Source of the DNA: JAZLFH01 sp045615705
GTDB lineage: Bacteria; Bacillota; Clostridia; UMGS1883
DNA: 52,942 nucleotides
Assembly: GCA_045615705.1 (NCBI GenBank)
Contig: JAZLFH010000037.1
Span: 1-52,942 of the forward strand
Direction of reading: 5' to 3'
Position 1 is the first letter of the stretch, and the number at the start of each line of letters is the position of its first letter. Shown here in pieces: positions 35,011 to 44,094 of the stretch. Position numbers and translations under genes: made by a program. The notes beneath the pieces are model-generated. The model had not been told where the DNA came from. It saw nothing but the letters and a program-made list of their open reading frames with translations, and did no database searches.

Positions 35011-36270
35011 ATGCTTACAAAAGCTCCTCGCGGTACATTTGATGTACTTCCCGAAAAGACACCGCTTTGGCGTTATATTGAGGAGACCGCACGAAATATT
35101 TGTGCATTATACGGTTATAAAGAGATAAGGACGCCTGTTTTTGAGCATACGGAATTGTTTGAAAGAGGCGTTGGAGATACTACCGATGTTGTACAAAAAG
35201 AAATGTACACATTTACGGACAAGGGTGACAGAAGCATCACGCTGAGACCTGAGGGTACGGCAGGTGCAATAAGGGCATACATTGAAAATAATATATATGC
35301 ACTCCCAAAGCCTGCAAAACTCTATTATCTCACATCTTGCTATCGGTACGAAAAACCACAGGCAGGCAGACTGCGTGAGTTTCACCAGTTCGGTGCTGAA
35401 TGTGTCGGAACGCAAAGTGCCGTAACAGATGCGGAGTTGATACTTCTTGCTCGCAGAGTACTTTTGTCGCTCGGAATCAATGAGTTTAAGTTAAAAATTA
35501 ATTCAATAGGTTGTCCTGATTGCAGAAAAAAATATAATGACGCATTAAAAGATTATTTAAAAGAATACGAAAGCGAACTTTGTGAAACATGTAAAACTCG
35601 TCTTTTAAAAAATCCTATGCGTATTCTTGACTGTAAGAGCAGCATTTGTCAAGGTTTTGTGAAAAATGCACCGAAACTTCCGGAGTTTTTGTGTGCTGAG
35701 TGCAGTGAGCATTTTGCCGAACTTAAACATATTTTAGACAGTCAAAATATTCCCTATGAAGTTGATACAGGAATTGTCAGAGGGCTTGATTACTACACAA
35801 AATCCGTTTTTGAGTTTATTACGGAACTTAACGGGGTGTCGGGTACGGTTTGCGGAGGCGGTCGTTATGACGGCTTGGTTGAAGAACTTGGAGGCGAGCC
35901 TACTCCCGCCATCGGTTTTGCGATGGGAATTGAAAGAATAATTCTTGCTATGGAAAAGGCAAACTCAATTCCGAATTTTGAAAGTGAAACAGATTTATTC
36001 TTGGTTTCGGCAGGCGAAGTAACAGACTTTTTGACAACGCTTACGGAAAATCTTCGAGAAATCGGAATAAGAGCAGAGAGAGATTTGCTTCAAAGAAGCG
36101 TAAAGGCTCAAATGAAATATGCCGATAAAATTGATGCAAATTACACTATCGTAATAGGCGACAGCGAAATTGAAACCGGCATGGGTAAAATTAAAAACAT
36201 GAAAACGGGCGAGACGATAGAAATTAAACTTACGCCCGATGCTGTTTCTGATATAATCAGGAAAGGATGA
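35011..36270 (+). CDS. hisS: Histidyl-tRNA synthetase
   Basis: Class II synthetase of 419 residues that charges tRNA-His. It starts KAPRGTFDVLPEKTPLWRYIE. Motif 2 is YYLTSCYRYEKPQAGRLREFHQFG, the His-specific motifs are GIVRGLDYYTKSVFEF and GGGRYDGLVEELGG, and motif 3 is PAIGFAMGIERI. A C-terminal anticodon-binding domain starts at about residue 325. A Cys-rich insertion (CPDCRKKYN, CETCK, CKSSICQG, CAEC) between motifs 2 and 3 suggests a zinc-binding insert, as in some other bacterial HisRS. The start at 35011 follows GGGGGAAG. It is 16 bases from glmS. Confidence 0.96.
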   Translation: MLTKAPRGTFDVLPEKTPLWRYIEETARNICALYGYKEIRTPVFEHTELFERGVGDTTDVVQKEMYTFTDKGDRSITLRPEGTAGAIRAYIENNIYALPKPAKLYYLTSCYRYEKPQAGRLREFHQFGAECVGTQSAVTDAELILLARRVLLSLGINEFKLKINSIGCPDCRKKYNDALKDYLKEYESELCETCKTRLLKNPMRILDCKSSICQGFVKNAPKLPEFLCAECSEHFAELKHILDSQNIPYEVDTGIVRGLDYYTKSVFEFITELNGVSGTVCGGGRYDGLVEELGGEPTPAIGFAMGIERIILAMEKANSIPNFESETDLFLVSAGEVTDFLTTLTENLREIGIRAERDLLQRSVKAQMKYADKIDANYTIVIGDSEIETGMGKIKNMKTGETIEIKLTPDAVSDIIRKG

Positions 36271-36280
36271 ATGGATATTA

Positions 36281-38050
36281 ATGGACACGATGAACGGACT
36301 TAAACGCACATCATATTGCGGTGAAGTGGAAGGAATCGGGACTACGGCGATAGTCGGCGGTTATGTACAGAAAATTCGCGATATGGGAACGCTTATATTT
36401 ATAGATTTAAGGGACCGCACAGGCATTGTACAACTTGCATTTGACGAAACAACGAATCGTGAAATATTTGAGAAAGCTCAGTCTTGCCACAGCGAATATG
36501 TTCTTATGGCAAAGGGCATAGTCAGAGAAAGAGAGAGTAAAAATCCTTCAATCAAAACAGGGAACATAGAGATTTTTGTTGATGATTTAAGAATCCTTGC
36601 AAAGGCACAGACACCTCCTTTTGAAATTGTTGATGAAACAAATGCTAACGAGGATACGAGGCTTAAATATCGTTTTCTTGATTTAAGAAGAAGACCCCTT
36701 CAAGAAAACATTATGACTCGTGCAAAGATTACAAAAGTCGCTCGTGATTATTTTTATGAAAATGGATTTATAGAAATAGAAACACCGATGATGATAAAAT
36801 CCACACCCGAAGGTGCAAGAGATTATCTCGTTCCGTCAAGAGTGCATAACGGAAAATTTTATGCACTTCCTCAATCTCCACAGATGTACAAACAACTTCT
36901 TATGATTTCGGGATTTGACAAATACATTCAACTTGCAAGATGTTTTAGAGATGAAGATTTAAGAGCAGACCGTCAACCCGAATTTACACAGATTGACCTT
37001 GAAATGTCATTTGTTGAAGTTGAGGACATTTTGGAAATTGGCGAAGGTCTTATAAGAAGGCTTTTTAAAGATGTTTTAGATGTAGAAATTAAAACACCGC
37101 TTCCAAGACTTACTTATAAAGAAGCAATGGAGCGTTACGGTTCGGACAAACCCGATACTCGCTTTGATATGGAGATAGTGGACCTTTCGGACATTGTTAA
37201 AAATTGCGGATTCGGCGTGTTTACATCTGCAATAGAAAATGGTGGCTCGGTAAGGGCGATTGTTGCAAAAAATGCGGTAAGCACACTTACACGAAAAGAA
37301 ATAGACAAGCATACGGAGTTTGTTAAGGGAATAGGTGCTAAGGGATTGGCGTTTATCCGTTGGACTGATGACGGAGCTATATCATCTTTTTCTAAATTCT
37401 TAACAGAAGATGAGTACAATGCCATTTTGAGTAGATGTAATGCGGAAAAAGGCGATGTGGTTTTAATTGTGGCAGATAAAAACCGTGTTACTCTTCCTGT
37501 TTTAGGGGCACTTAGGGTAAATGTTGCAAAACAACTCGGTATTATCAAAGACGGATTTAATTTCTTGTGGATTACACAGTTCCCGTTTTTTGAATACAAT
37601 GAGGAAACGGGGAAATATGATGCAATGCATCATCCGTTTACAATGCCGATGGACGAATGCATACAGTACCTTGACTCTGCACCCGAGAAGGTTTATGCAA
37701 AGGCTTATGACCTTGTATTAAACGGTGTTGAAATGTCAAGCGGTTCTATTCGTATCACCGATTATGAACTTCAACAAAAAATGTTTGAAGCACTTGGACT
37801 TACAAAGGAAGAAATAGAAAGAAAATTCGGATTCTTGGTTGAGGCATATAAATACGGTGCCGCACCGCACGGCGGTATGGGAATAGGTCTTGACAGACTC
37901 TCAATGATAATGTGCAACGCTCAAAGTCTTCGTGATGTAACGGCGTTTCCAAAGGTCCAAAATGCATCGGAACTTATGACTGATTCTCCGGCAGAGGTCG
38001 ATAAGGCACAACTCGATGACCTCGGCATACAGATAATAGAGAAAGAGTAA
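36281..38050 (+). CDS. aspS: Aspartyl-tRNA synthetase, bacterial type
   Basis: Class II synthetase of 589 residues. An N-terminal OB-fold anticodon domain (VGGYVQKIRDMGTLIFIDLRDRTGIVQ) is followed by the catalytic core with motif 2 LARCFRDEDLRADRQPEFTQIDLEMSF. A large bacterial GAD insertion domain spans about 300-410, and motif 3 is GGMGIGLDRLSMI. Whether it also charges tRNA-Asn is not visible here. hisS-aspS pairing is a conserved clostridial arrangement. Ten bases separate it from hisS. Confidence 0.96.
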   Translation: MDTMNGLKRTSYCGEVEGIGTTAIVGGYVQKIRDMGTLIFIDLRDRTGIVQLAFDETTNREIFEKAQSCHSEYVLMAKGIVRERESKNPSIKTGNIEIFVDDLRILAKAQTPPFEIVDETNANEDTRLKYRFLDLRRRPLQENIMTRAKITKVARDYFYENGFIEIETPMMIKSTPEGARDYLVPSRVHNGKFYALPQSPQMYKQLLMISGFDKYIQLARCFRDEDLRADRQPEFTQIDLEMSFVEVEDILEIGEGLIRRLFKDVLDVEIKTPLPRLTYKEAMERYGSDKPDTRFDMEIVDLSDIVKNCGFGVFTSAIENGGSVRAIVAKNAVSTLTRKEIDKHTEFVKGIGAKGLAFIRWTDDGAISSFSKFLTEDEYNAILSRCNAEKGDVVLIVADKNRVTLPVLGALRVNVAKQLGIIKDGFNFLWITQFPFFEYNEETGKYDAMHHPFTMPMDECIQYLDSAPEKVYAKAYDLVLNGVEMSSGSIRITDYELQQKMFEALGLTKEEIERKFGFLVEAYKYGAAPHGGMGIGLDRLSMIMCNAQSLRDVTAFPKVQNASELMTDSPAEVDKAQLDDLGIQIIEKE

Positions 38051-38055
38051 GGAAG

Positions 38056-38083
38056 AAAGGGGCTGTATGGTTACAGCTCCTTT
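38056..38083 (+). other. Hairpin between aspS and the DUF512 gene
   Basis: AAAGGGGCTGT and ACAGCTCCTTT form an 11-bp stem (one G-U pair) with a six-base loop. It is followed by AAAAAA, not a T run, so it is not a typical terminator. The only purine-rich ribosome-binding-like sequence (AAGGGG) is buried in its left arm; the DUF512 start 12 bases downstream has no other. Confidence 0.6.
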
Positions 38084-38094
38084 AAAAAATAATT

Positions 38095-39414
38095 ATGACA
38101 AAAGCAGTAATTAAAAGTGTAAAAGAAGGTTCTGTCGCAAAAGAGTGTGAGATAGAAAGCGGAGATATACTTCTTGAAATAAATGGTCAAAAGGTAACTG
38201 ATATACTCGATTACCGATTTTTGGTGTGCGAAGAAGAACTTTTAATAAAAATCGAAAAGAAAAACGGCGACATTGAAGAAATAGAAATAGAAAAAGATGC
38301 GTATGAAGACCTTGGAATTGAGTTTGAATGCGGACTTATTTCACCGCCGAAATGTTGTGCCAATAAGTGTATTTTTTGCTTTATTGACCAAAACCCGAAG
38401 GGTATGCGTGAAAGTATCTATTTTAAAGACGATGACACAAGAATGTCGTTTTTCCAAGGAAATTATATAACTCTTACAAATCTTTCAAAAAAAGATATAG
38501 ACAGAATAATAAAAATGCGTATAAGCCCGGTTAATATATCTGTGCATACCACAAACCCAAATCTTCGCATTAAAATGCTTTCAAATAAGAGAGCAGGGGA
38601 AATTTATTCTGTTATGAAAAGACTTGCACAAAACTTTATTGAAATGAACGCACAGATAGTTTTATGTCCGGGATATAACGATAAAAAAGAACTGGAAAAA
38701 ACTATTGACGACCTTTATAAACTTTATCCGCAGGTAAAAAGTGTGGCGGTTGTTCCGCTCGGACTTACAAAGCACCGTGAAGGATTATGTAAACTAACTC
38801 CAATAACAAAAAAAGATGCGTTGGACTGCCTTGAAATAGTGGGAAAAAAGCAAAAACGCTTTTTAAAAGAACATTTTACACGGTTTGTGTATGCATCAGA
38901 TGAGTTTTACTTAAAAGCGGAAAAAGAACTTCCGGATTCTTCATTTTATGAAGAGTATCCTCAACTTGAAAACGGTGTGGGACTTTTATCACTTTTAAAG
39001 GACGAGTTTTACAAAGCGTTGGAAAAAATGCCAAAAAGCGATATTACTCACTCAATAGCGGTAATTACAGGAGAAGCGGCGTATCCGACAATAAAAGAAA
39101 TAGCAAGTGCATTGGAAAAAAAGTTTTGCGGAGTAAAAGTAAGTGTCTATAAAATAAAAAATAATTTTTACGGCGATACAGTAACGGTTTCAGGACTTTT
39201 GTGCGGATGCGATATAACCGAGCAGTTAAAAGATGTTATAAAAGAAAAGGAAGCACTTATTTCAAAATCAATGCTGAAATCAAACACAAATCTTTTTTTG
39301 GACGATTACACAACAAACAGAGTTGAAGAAGAATTAAAAATCAGAATAATTCCCACAGAAAATGACGGAGAAAGACTTTTAAAGGCACTTCTTAAAATGG
39401 AGGAAACAAAATGA
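38095..39414 (+). CDS. DUF512 / PDZ-containing radical-SAM-like iron-sulfur protein
   Basis: A 439-residue protein of a family found across Clostridia but without established function. Residues 1-66 are PDZ-like (EGSVAKECEIESGDILLEINGQKV). C88-x3-C92-x2-C95 (CCANKCIFCFIDQNPKGMR) is the radical SAM iron-sulfur motif, with an extra C87. NISVHTTNPNLRIKML and VVPLGLTKHREGLCKLTP follow in the barrel. The C-terminal third contains the DUF512 region (AVITGEAAYPTIKEIA, FYGDTVTVSGLLCG). The stop overlaps der by four bases, and this linkage to der is recurrent, hinting at a ribosome-linked role (inference). Confidence 0.88.
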   Translation: MTKAVIKSVKEGSVAKECEIESGDILLEINGQKVTDILDYRFLVCEEELLIKIEKKNGDIEEIEIEKDAYEDLGIEFECGLISPPKCCANKCIFCFIDQNPKGMRESIYFKDDDTRMSFFQGNYITLTNLSKKDIDRIIKMRISPVNISVHTTNPNLRIKMLSNKRAGEIYSVMKRLAQNFIEMNAQIVLCPGYNDKKELEKTIDDLYKLYPQVKSVAVVPLGLTKHREGLCKLTPITKKDALDCLEIVGKKQKRFLKEHFTRFVYASDEFYLKAEKELPDSSFYEEYPQLENGVGLLSLLKDEFYKALEKMPKSDITHSIAVITGEAAYPTIKEIASALEKKFCGVKVSVYKIKNNFYGDTVTVSGLLCGCDITEQLKDVIKEKEALISKSMLKSNTNLFLDDYTTNRVEEELKIRIIPTENDGERLLKALLKMEETK

Positions 39415-40730
39415 AACCGGTAGTTGCGATAGTCGGCAGACCTAATGTAGGAAAGTCAACACTTTTTAACAAAATAGCGGGACGGAGAATTTCAATAGTC
39501 GAAGACACTCCCGGAATTACACGCGACAGAATTTTTGCCGAGTGTGAGTGGTGCAATAAAGCATTTACATTAATTGATACCGGGGGAATTGAGCCAAACA
39601 CAAAAGACATAATTTTATCTCAAATGCGTGAACAGGCAAACCTTGCAATAGACATGGCAGATGTCATCATTTTCTTGACAAACATAAGAGACGGAATAAC
39701 TTCATCGGACAGTGATGTTTCCGCAATGCTTTTAAAATCGGGCAAACCTGTTATTCTCGCTTGCAATAAGGCGGATTCCGTTGGCGAAACGCCTATGGAA
39801 CTTTATGAATTTTATAATTTGGGACTCGGCGAACCGTTTGCGATTTCTTCCGTTCACGGACACGGAATAGGTGATTTGTTGGATGAGTGTGTTAAATACT
39901 TTAACGAGTCGGAAAATGAAAACGAAGAAGAATCAATAAGTGTTGCTGTAATAGGAAAACCAAATGCAGGGAAAAGTTCAATCATAAACAAAATTTTAGG
40001 CGAGAACAGAGTTATAGTTTCAAATATTGCAGGTACAACACGAGATGCAATAGACACATCATTTTACAAAGATGGTCGAAAATATACATTCGTTGATACG
40101 GCAGGCATAAGAAGAAAGAGCAAAATTGATTCAACGGTTGAGCATTACAGCGTAATCAGAGCGTTAAATGCAATTGACAGATGTGATGTATGCCTTTTGA
40201 TGATTGATGCTACGGAAGGAATATCGGAACAAGATGCAAAAATTGCCGGTTCCGCACACGAAGCCGGGAAAGCGACAGTAATAGCGGTAAATAAATGGGA
40301 TGCAGTGGAAAAAGATAATCAAACGGTAAAAGATTTTACTGTTTCCGTGCAGGAAAAACTCAGTTTTATGACTTACGCTCCGATTGTATTTATTTCCGCA
40401 CTCACGGGACAAAGAATAGATAAGGTTTTTGAAAATATCAATTTAGTATATCAAGAAAATGCACGAAGACTTCAAACCGGGGCATTAAACGATATACTTC
40501 AAGATGCTACGGCAAGGGTAGAACCGCCAAGCGATAAGGGTAAAAGACTTAAAATTTACTACATCACGCAGGTATCTTCAAAGCCACCTACATTTGTGCT
40601 TTTTGTAAATGATAAAGAGTTGGCTCATTTTTCTTATGTTAGGTATATTGAAAACCAAATAAGAGAGGCATTTGATTTGAAACTTACTCCTGTAAGGTTT
40701 ATAGTTCGAGAGAGAGGGAAAGACGAATGA
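39411..40730 (+). CDS. der: Ribosome-associated GTPase Der (EngA)
   Basis: Double GTPase (439 residues) required for 50S assembly. The first G domain has GRPNVGKS at residues 9-16 and DTGGIE; the second has GKPNAGKSS at about 182-190 and DTAGIRRKSK, with NKAD and NKWD as the two G4 motifs. A C-terminal KH-like domain starts at about residue 350 and ends RFIVRERGKDE. It overlaps the DUF512 gene and plsY by four bases each. Confidence 0.97.
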   Translation: MKPVVAIVGRPNVGKSTLFNKIAGRRISIVEDTPGITRDRIFAECEWCNKAFTLIDTGGIEPNTKDIILSQMREQANLAIDMADVIIFLTNIRDGITSSDSDVSAMLLKSGKPVILACNKADSVGETPMELYEFYNLGLGEPFAISSVHGHGIGDLLDECVKYFNESENENEEESISVAVIGKPNAGKSSIINKILGENRVIVSNIAGTTRDAIDTSFYKDGRKYTFVDTAGIRRKSKIDSTVEHYSVIRALNAIDRCDVCLLMIDATEGISEQDAKIAGSAHEAGKATVIAVNKWDAVEKDNQTVKDFTVSVQEKLSFMTYAPIVFISALTGQRIDKVFENINLVYQENARRLQTGALNDILQDATARVEPPSDKGKRLKIYYITQVSSKPPTFVLFVNDKELAHFSYVRYIENQIREAFDLKLTPVRFIVRERGKDE

Positions 40731-41314
40731 AGATACTTTGTTCGATAATTATAGGCTATCTTTTCGGTTCAATTAATATGTCAATAATAATATCCAAACT
40801 TAAAGGTTTTGACATTCGTGAGCATGGAAGCAAAAATGCAGGTGCAACAAATACGCTTCGTGTCATGGGAAAAATACCTGCGTTAATTGTCCTGATATCT
40901 GACGGATTAAAGGCTGTTGCGGCAATTTTGATATGCAGATTACTGTTTAAATCCGATGATGCGTGTATTTTGTGCGGAGCAGCATCAATTTTGGGACATA
41001 ATTTTCCTTTGTACTTTTCATTTAGAGGCGGAAAAGGGGTAATCACCTCATTTTGTGCCATACTTATGTTAGATTGGAAAATAGCACTTATTCTTCTGGG
41101 TGTATTTTTAATAGTTGCTTTAATTACAAAAATTGTGTCAATTTCGTCAATCCTTGCAGGTCTATCCCTTCCGATAGCATCGTATTTTATGCACGGAACA
41201 GGACTCTTTTTTTGGTCTATGCTTTTCGTGGGACTGTTTGTCGCATATCGCCACAAATCAAATATCGTAAGACTTGTACAAGGAAACGAAAGTAAACTCG
41301 GCAGTAAAAAATAA
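40727..41314 (+). CDS. plsY: Glycerol-3-phosphate acyltransferase PlsY
   Basis: Integral membrane acyltransferase (195 residues, about five helices) that transfers the acyl group from acyl phosphate to glycerol-3-phosphate, starting phospholipid synthesis. Family motifs are IIGYLFGSINMSIIISKL, HGSKNAGATNTLRVMG, HNFPLYFSFRGGKGV and the C-terminal RHKSNIVRLVQGNESKL. It is coupled to der through an ATGA overlap and lies 12 bases before the next flavoprotein gene. Confidence 0.95.
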   Translation: MKILCSIIIGYLFGSINMSIIISKLKGFDIREHGSKNAGATNTLRVMGKIPALIVLISDGLKAVAAILICRLLFKSDDACILCGAASILGHNFPLYFSFRGGKGVITSFCAILMLDWKIALILLGVFLIVALITKIVSISSILAGLSLPIASYFMHGTGLFFWSMLFVGLFVAYRHKSNIVRLVQGNESKLGSKK

Positions 41315-41326
41315 GGAGGAAGTGCC

Positions 41327-42505
41327 TTGAAAAATGTTGCGATAATAGGTGGCGGAGCATCGGGACTTGTTTCTGCGATTTTTTCAAAGACAAGCGGGTG
41401 CAACACCGTAATATTTGAAAAAAACGCAAGAGTGGGTAAAAAAATTCTTCAAACAGGCAACGGCAGGTGCAATCTCTCAAATGAGAATATCAGCGAAGAA
41501 TTTTATCATGGCGGTGAAACGGAATTTATAAAAACGGCACTTTCTGATTTTCCAAAAGAAAAAACTCTGGAGTTTTTTAAAAATATAGGTCTTTTGACGA
41601 TAAGTGATGGGGGAAGGATTTATCCCATCTCGCTTTCTGCCACATCGGTACTTGATGTTTTGCGTTTTAAATGTGAAGACTTGGGTGTAATTATAAAAAC
41701 AGATTGCACTGTAAAAACTCTCACTAAAAACGGAAATGGTTTTTTGGTAAACGGGGAGTACTTTGATGCGGTAATAGTTTGCACGGGAGGTAAAGCATCA
41801 CCAAGTTCGGGAAGTGATGGCGAGTTTTTTGATGCAGTAAAAAACTTTCATACAATTACCAAAATCAAACCGTCTTTGGTATCACTTAAAACAAAAGGCA
41901 GAGTAAAAGAACTTAAAGGTCAAAGAGTAAGGTGCATGGCATCTCTTTTTTCCGATGATGTTTTGATAAAAAAAGACTACGGCGAAGTTTTGTTTACCGA
42001 CTACGGACTTTCGGGAATCGTAATTATGGGACTTTCCCGTGATGCAAAATGCGGAGATATTATAGAGTTGGATCTTCTTCCGAAAATGAGCGAAAAAGAA
42101 GCAGAATTTCTGCTCAAAACAAGGAAAGAAGAATTTAAAAATCGCGAAACAAAGGACTTTTTGAGCGGAATTTTCACAAACAGAGTTTCGATGGCTCTTT
42201 TAAAGGACAGCAATGTAACATCAAAAAAAATAGGCGATACAGATATTGAAAACTTAAAAAAGACTATTAAAAAGTGGAGATTTGAAGTTGTTGACAAGAT
42301 GAGTTTTAAAGAAGCACAGGTTAGTGCCGGCGGAGTTAAATTAAGTGAGGTTAATCCGCATACGATGGAGTCTAAAATTGTCAGAAACCTCTTTTTTGCA
42401 GGCGAAATTTTAGATGTTGACGGCGACTGCGGAGGATATAATCTTCAATGGGCCTGGACAAGCGGAGCACTTGCGGGTATGGGGGTAGGAGCTTGCTCAA
42501 AATAA
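41327..42505 (+). CDS. HI0933/BaiN-like NAD(P)/FAD-dependent oxidoreductase
   Basis: A 392-residue flavoprotein. The FAD-binding GGGASGL motif at the N-terminus is followed by GKKILQTGNGRCNLSN, the signature of this family. The C-terminus FFAGEILDVDGDCGGYNLQWAWTSGALAG closes the FAD site. The family includes BaiN, implicated in bile acid 7-dehydroxylation, but that role cannot be inferred from membership alone. The start is TTG at 41327 with AAGGAGGA six bases upstream. It overlaps the second flavoprotein, as I start it, by 13 bases. Confidence 0.9.
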   Translation: MKNVAIIGGGASGLVSAIFSKTSGCNTVIFEKNARVGKKILQTGNGRCNLSNENISEEFYHGGETEFIKTALSDFPKEKTLEFFKNIGLLTISDGGRIYPISLSATSVLDVLRFKCEDLGVIIKTDCTVKTLTKNGNGFLVNGEYFDAVIVCTGGKASPSSGSDGEFFDAVKNFHTITKIKPSLVSLKTKGRVKELKGQRVRCMASLFSDDVLIKKDYGEVLFTDYGLSGIVIMGLSRDAKCGDIIELDLLPKMSEKEAEFLLKTRKEEFKNRETKDFLSGIFTNRVSMALLKDSNVTSKKIGDTDIENLKKTIKKWRFEVVDKMSFKEAQVSAGGVKLSEVNPHTMESKIVRNLFFAGEILDVDGDCGGYNLQWAWTSGALAGMGVGACSK

Positions 42506-44040
42506 CAGATGTAAAGTTAAATATTGAAAACACCAATGACGATATTTATAAAAAAGTGTCTGAAATTTTAAAAACAGACACAAAAAATATTGAGTCGGTT
42601 GAAATCCTGAAAAAATCTCTTGACGCACGGCATAAGGACAATATTTTTTATAATCTCACGGTAAGCGTAAAAGTTAAGAGTGAGGAAAAGTATTTAAATA
42701 ATAAAAATGTTTCCAAATATATAAAAAAAACCTATGCGTATCCTTGTGTATCCAAGTTAAAATCTCGACCTGTTGTCGTAGGAGCGGGACCTGCGGGGCT
42801 TTTTGCATCATTAATTTTGGCTATTGCGGGGGCAAGACCGATAATAATCGAAAAGGGCGAATCGGTTGACGAAAGGAAGAAGAGTGTAGAAAACTTCTTC
42901 AAAAATAACATATTAAACGAGAAGTCAAATGTTCAGTTCGGTGAAGGCGGAGCCGGTGCTTTTTCGGACGGAAAACTAAATACAGGGACGAAAGATGTAA
43001 GACACAAAAAAATCCTTGAAGAGTTTGTCTTATGCGGAGCCCCCGAAGAAATACTTTATGTTTCAAAGCCTCATATAGGAACGGACAGACTTATTCCGAC
43101 AATAAAAAATTTAAGAAAAAGGATTATTTCATTAGGCGGAGAGTTTAGATTTAATACCGAGATGACAGACATTTCGGTAAAAAACAATAAGGTTTGTGCA
43201 GTAATTACCGACAATGGAGAAATTGAAACGGATTACATAGTTTATTGTGCAGGACACAGTGCAAGAGAATCACTTAGAATGCTTTATAAAAAAGGCGTTA
43301 ATATGATAAAAAAACCGTTTTCTGTCGGTTTCAGAATAGAACAAAAGCAAAGCATTATAGACGAATCTCAGTATGGAATGAGTAGGGGAAATCTTCCGAG
43401 TGCAGACTACAAAATGAGTGTAAAATGCAAAAATCAAAGGACTGCTTATACTTTTTGTATGTGCCCGGGCGGCAGTGTTGTTGCGGCTTCAAGTGAACAT
43501 GGAGGCGTAGTTACAAACGGAATGAGCAATTTTTTGAGAAATGGCATAAATGCAAACAGTGCCGTTTTGGCAAATGTTTTTCCAAGTGATTTACCTAATG
43601 ATTTGTTTTCGGGAATAGAATTTCAAAGAGAAATAGAAAGAAAAGCTTATATGCTTTCGGGAAGCGATTTTTCCGCACCTGTTTTGAGTGCCGAGGAATA
43701 TGTATATCAAAAGCCTCATGGGTTTAATGTAACACCGACATATCCTTGCGGTGTAAAAGAATGTGATATATCAACTATTTTCCCGGATTATGTAAACCAA
43801 ACTCTTAAAGACGGACTTAAAGTGATGAACATAACAGTAAAAAACTTTATTTCGGGAGCAGTGTTAACCGCTCCCGAAACAAGGAGTTCATGCCCTCTTC
43901 AAATTGTCAGAAATGAAAATATGGAATCAACACTTAAAGGATTTTATCCTTGTGGCGAGGGTGCCGGTATGGCGGGAGGAATTATGAGTGCGGCATCGGA
44001 CGGGATGAAAGTAGCCGAGGCACTTTTAAGAGTGGAATAA
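42493..44040 (+). CDS. Uncharacterised FAD-dependent dehydrogenase (COG2509 type)
   Basis: About 515 residues. An N-terminal domain of about 90 residues, alpha/beta and lacking recognisable motifs (ITDVKLNIENTNDDIYKKV...), precedes a FAD domain with VVGAGPAGLFASLILA and IEKGESVDERKKSVENF. NVQFGEGGAGAFSDGKLNT and the C-terminal FYPCGEGAGMAGGIMSAASDGMKVAEAL are family signatures. The reaction is unknown. The start is uncertain: TTG at 42493, about seven bases from GGGGG, is my choice; an ATG at 42448 lies inside the upstream gene. It probably shares a transcript with the preceding flavoprotein. Confidence 0.85.
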   Translation: MLKITDVKLNIENTNDDIYKKVSEILKTDTKNIESVEILKKSLDARHKDNIFYNLTVSVKVKSEEKYLNNKNVSKYIKKTYAYPCVSKLKSRPVVVGAGPAGLFASLILAIAGARPIIIEKGESVDERKKSVENFFKNNILNEKSNVQFGEGGAGAFSDGKLNTGTKDVRHKKILEEFVLCGAPEEILYVSKPHIGTDRLIPTIKNLRKRIISLGGEFRFNTEMTDISVKNNKVCAVITDNGEIETDYIVYCAGHSARESLRMLYKKGVNMIKKPFSVGFRIEQKQSIIDESQYGMSRGNLPSADYKMSVKCKNQRTAYTFCMCPGGSVVAASSEHGGVVTNGMSNFLRNGINANSAVLANVFPSDLPNDLFSGIEFQREIERKAYMLSGSDFSAPVLSAEEYVYQKPHGFNVTPTYPCGVKECDISTIFPDYVNQTLKDGLKVMNITVKNFISGAVLTAPETRSSCPLQIVRNENMESTLKGFYPCGEGAGMAGGIMSAASDGMKVAEALLRVE

Positions 44041-44047
44041 ATTGACT

Positions 44048-44076
44048 TTGAAAACGGACTTAAAACGATATATACT
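44048..44076 (+). promoter_or_regulatory. Sigma-A promoter for the first SLH protein
   Basis: TTGAAA and TATACT are separated by 17 bases, and AGAGGGAG precedes the GTG start at 44095 by eight bases. Confidence 0.78.
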
Positions 44077-44094
44077 TAAGAGGGAGTGATTTAA

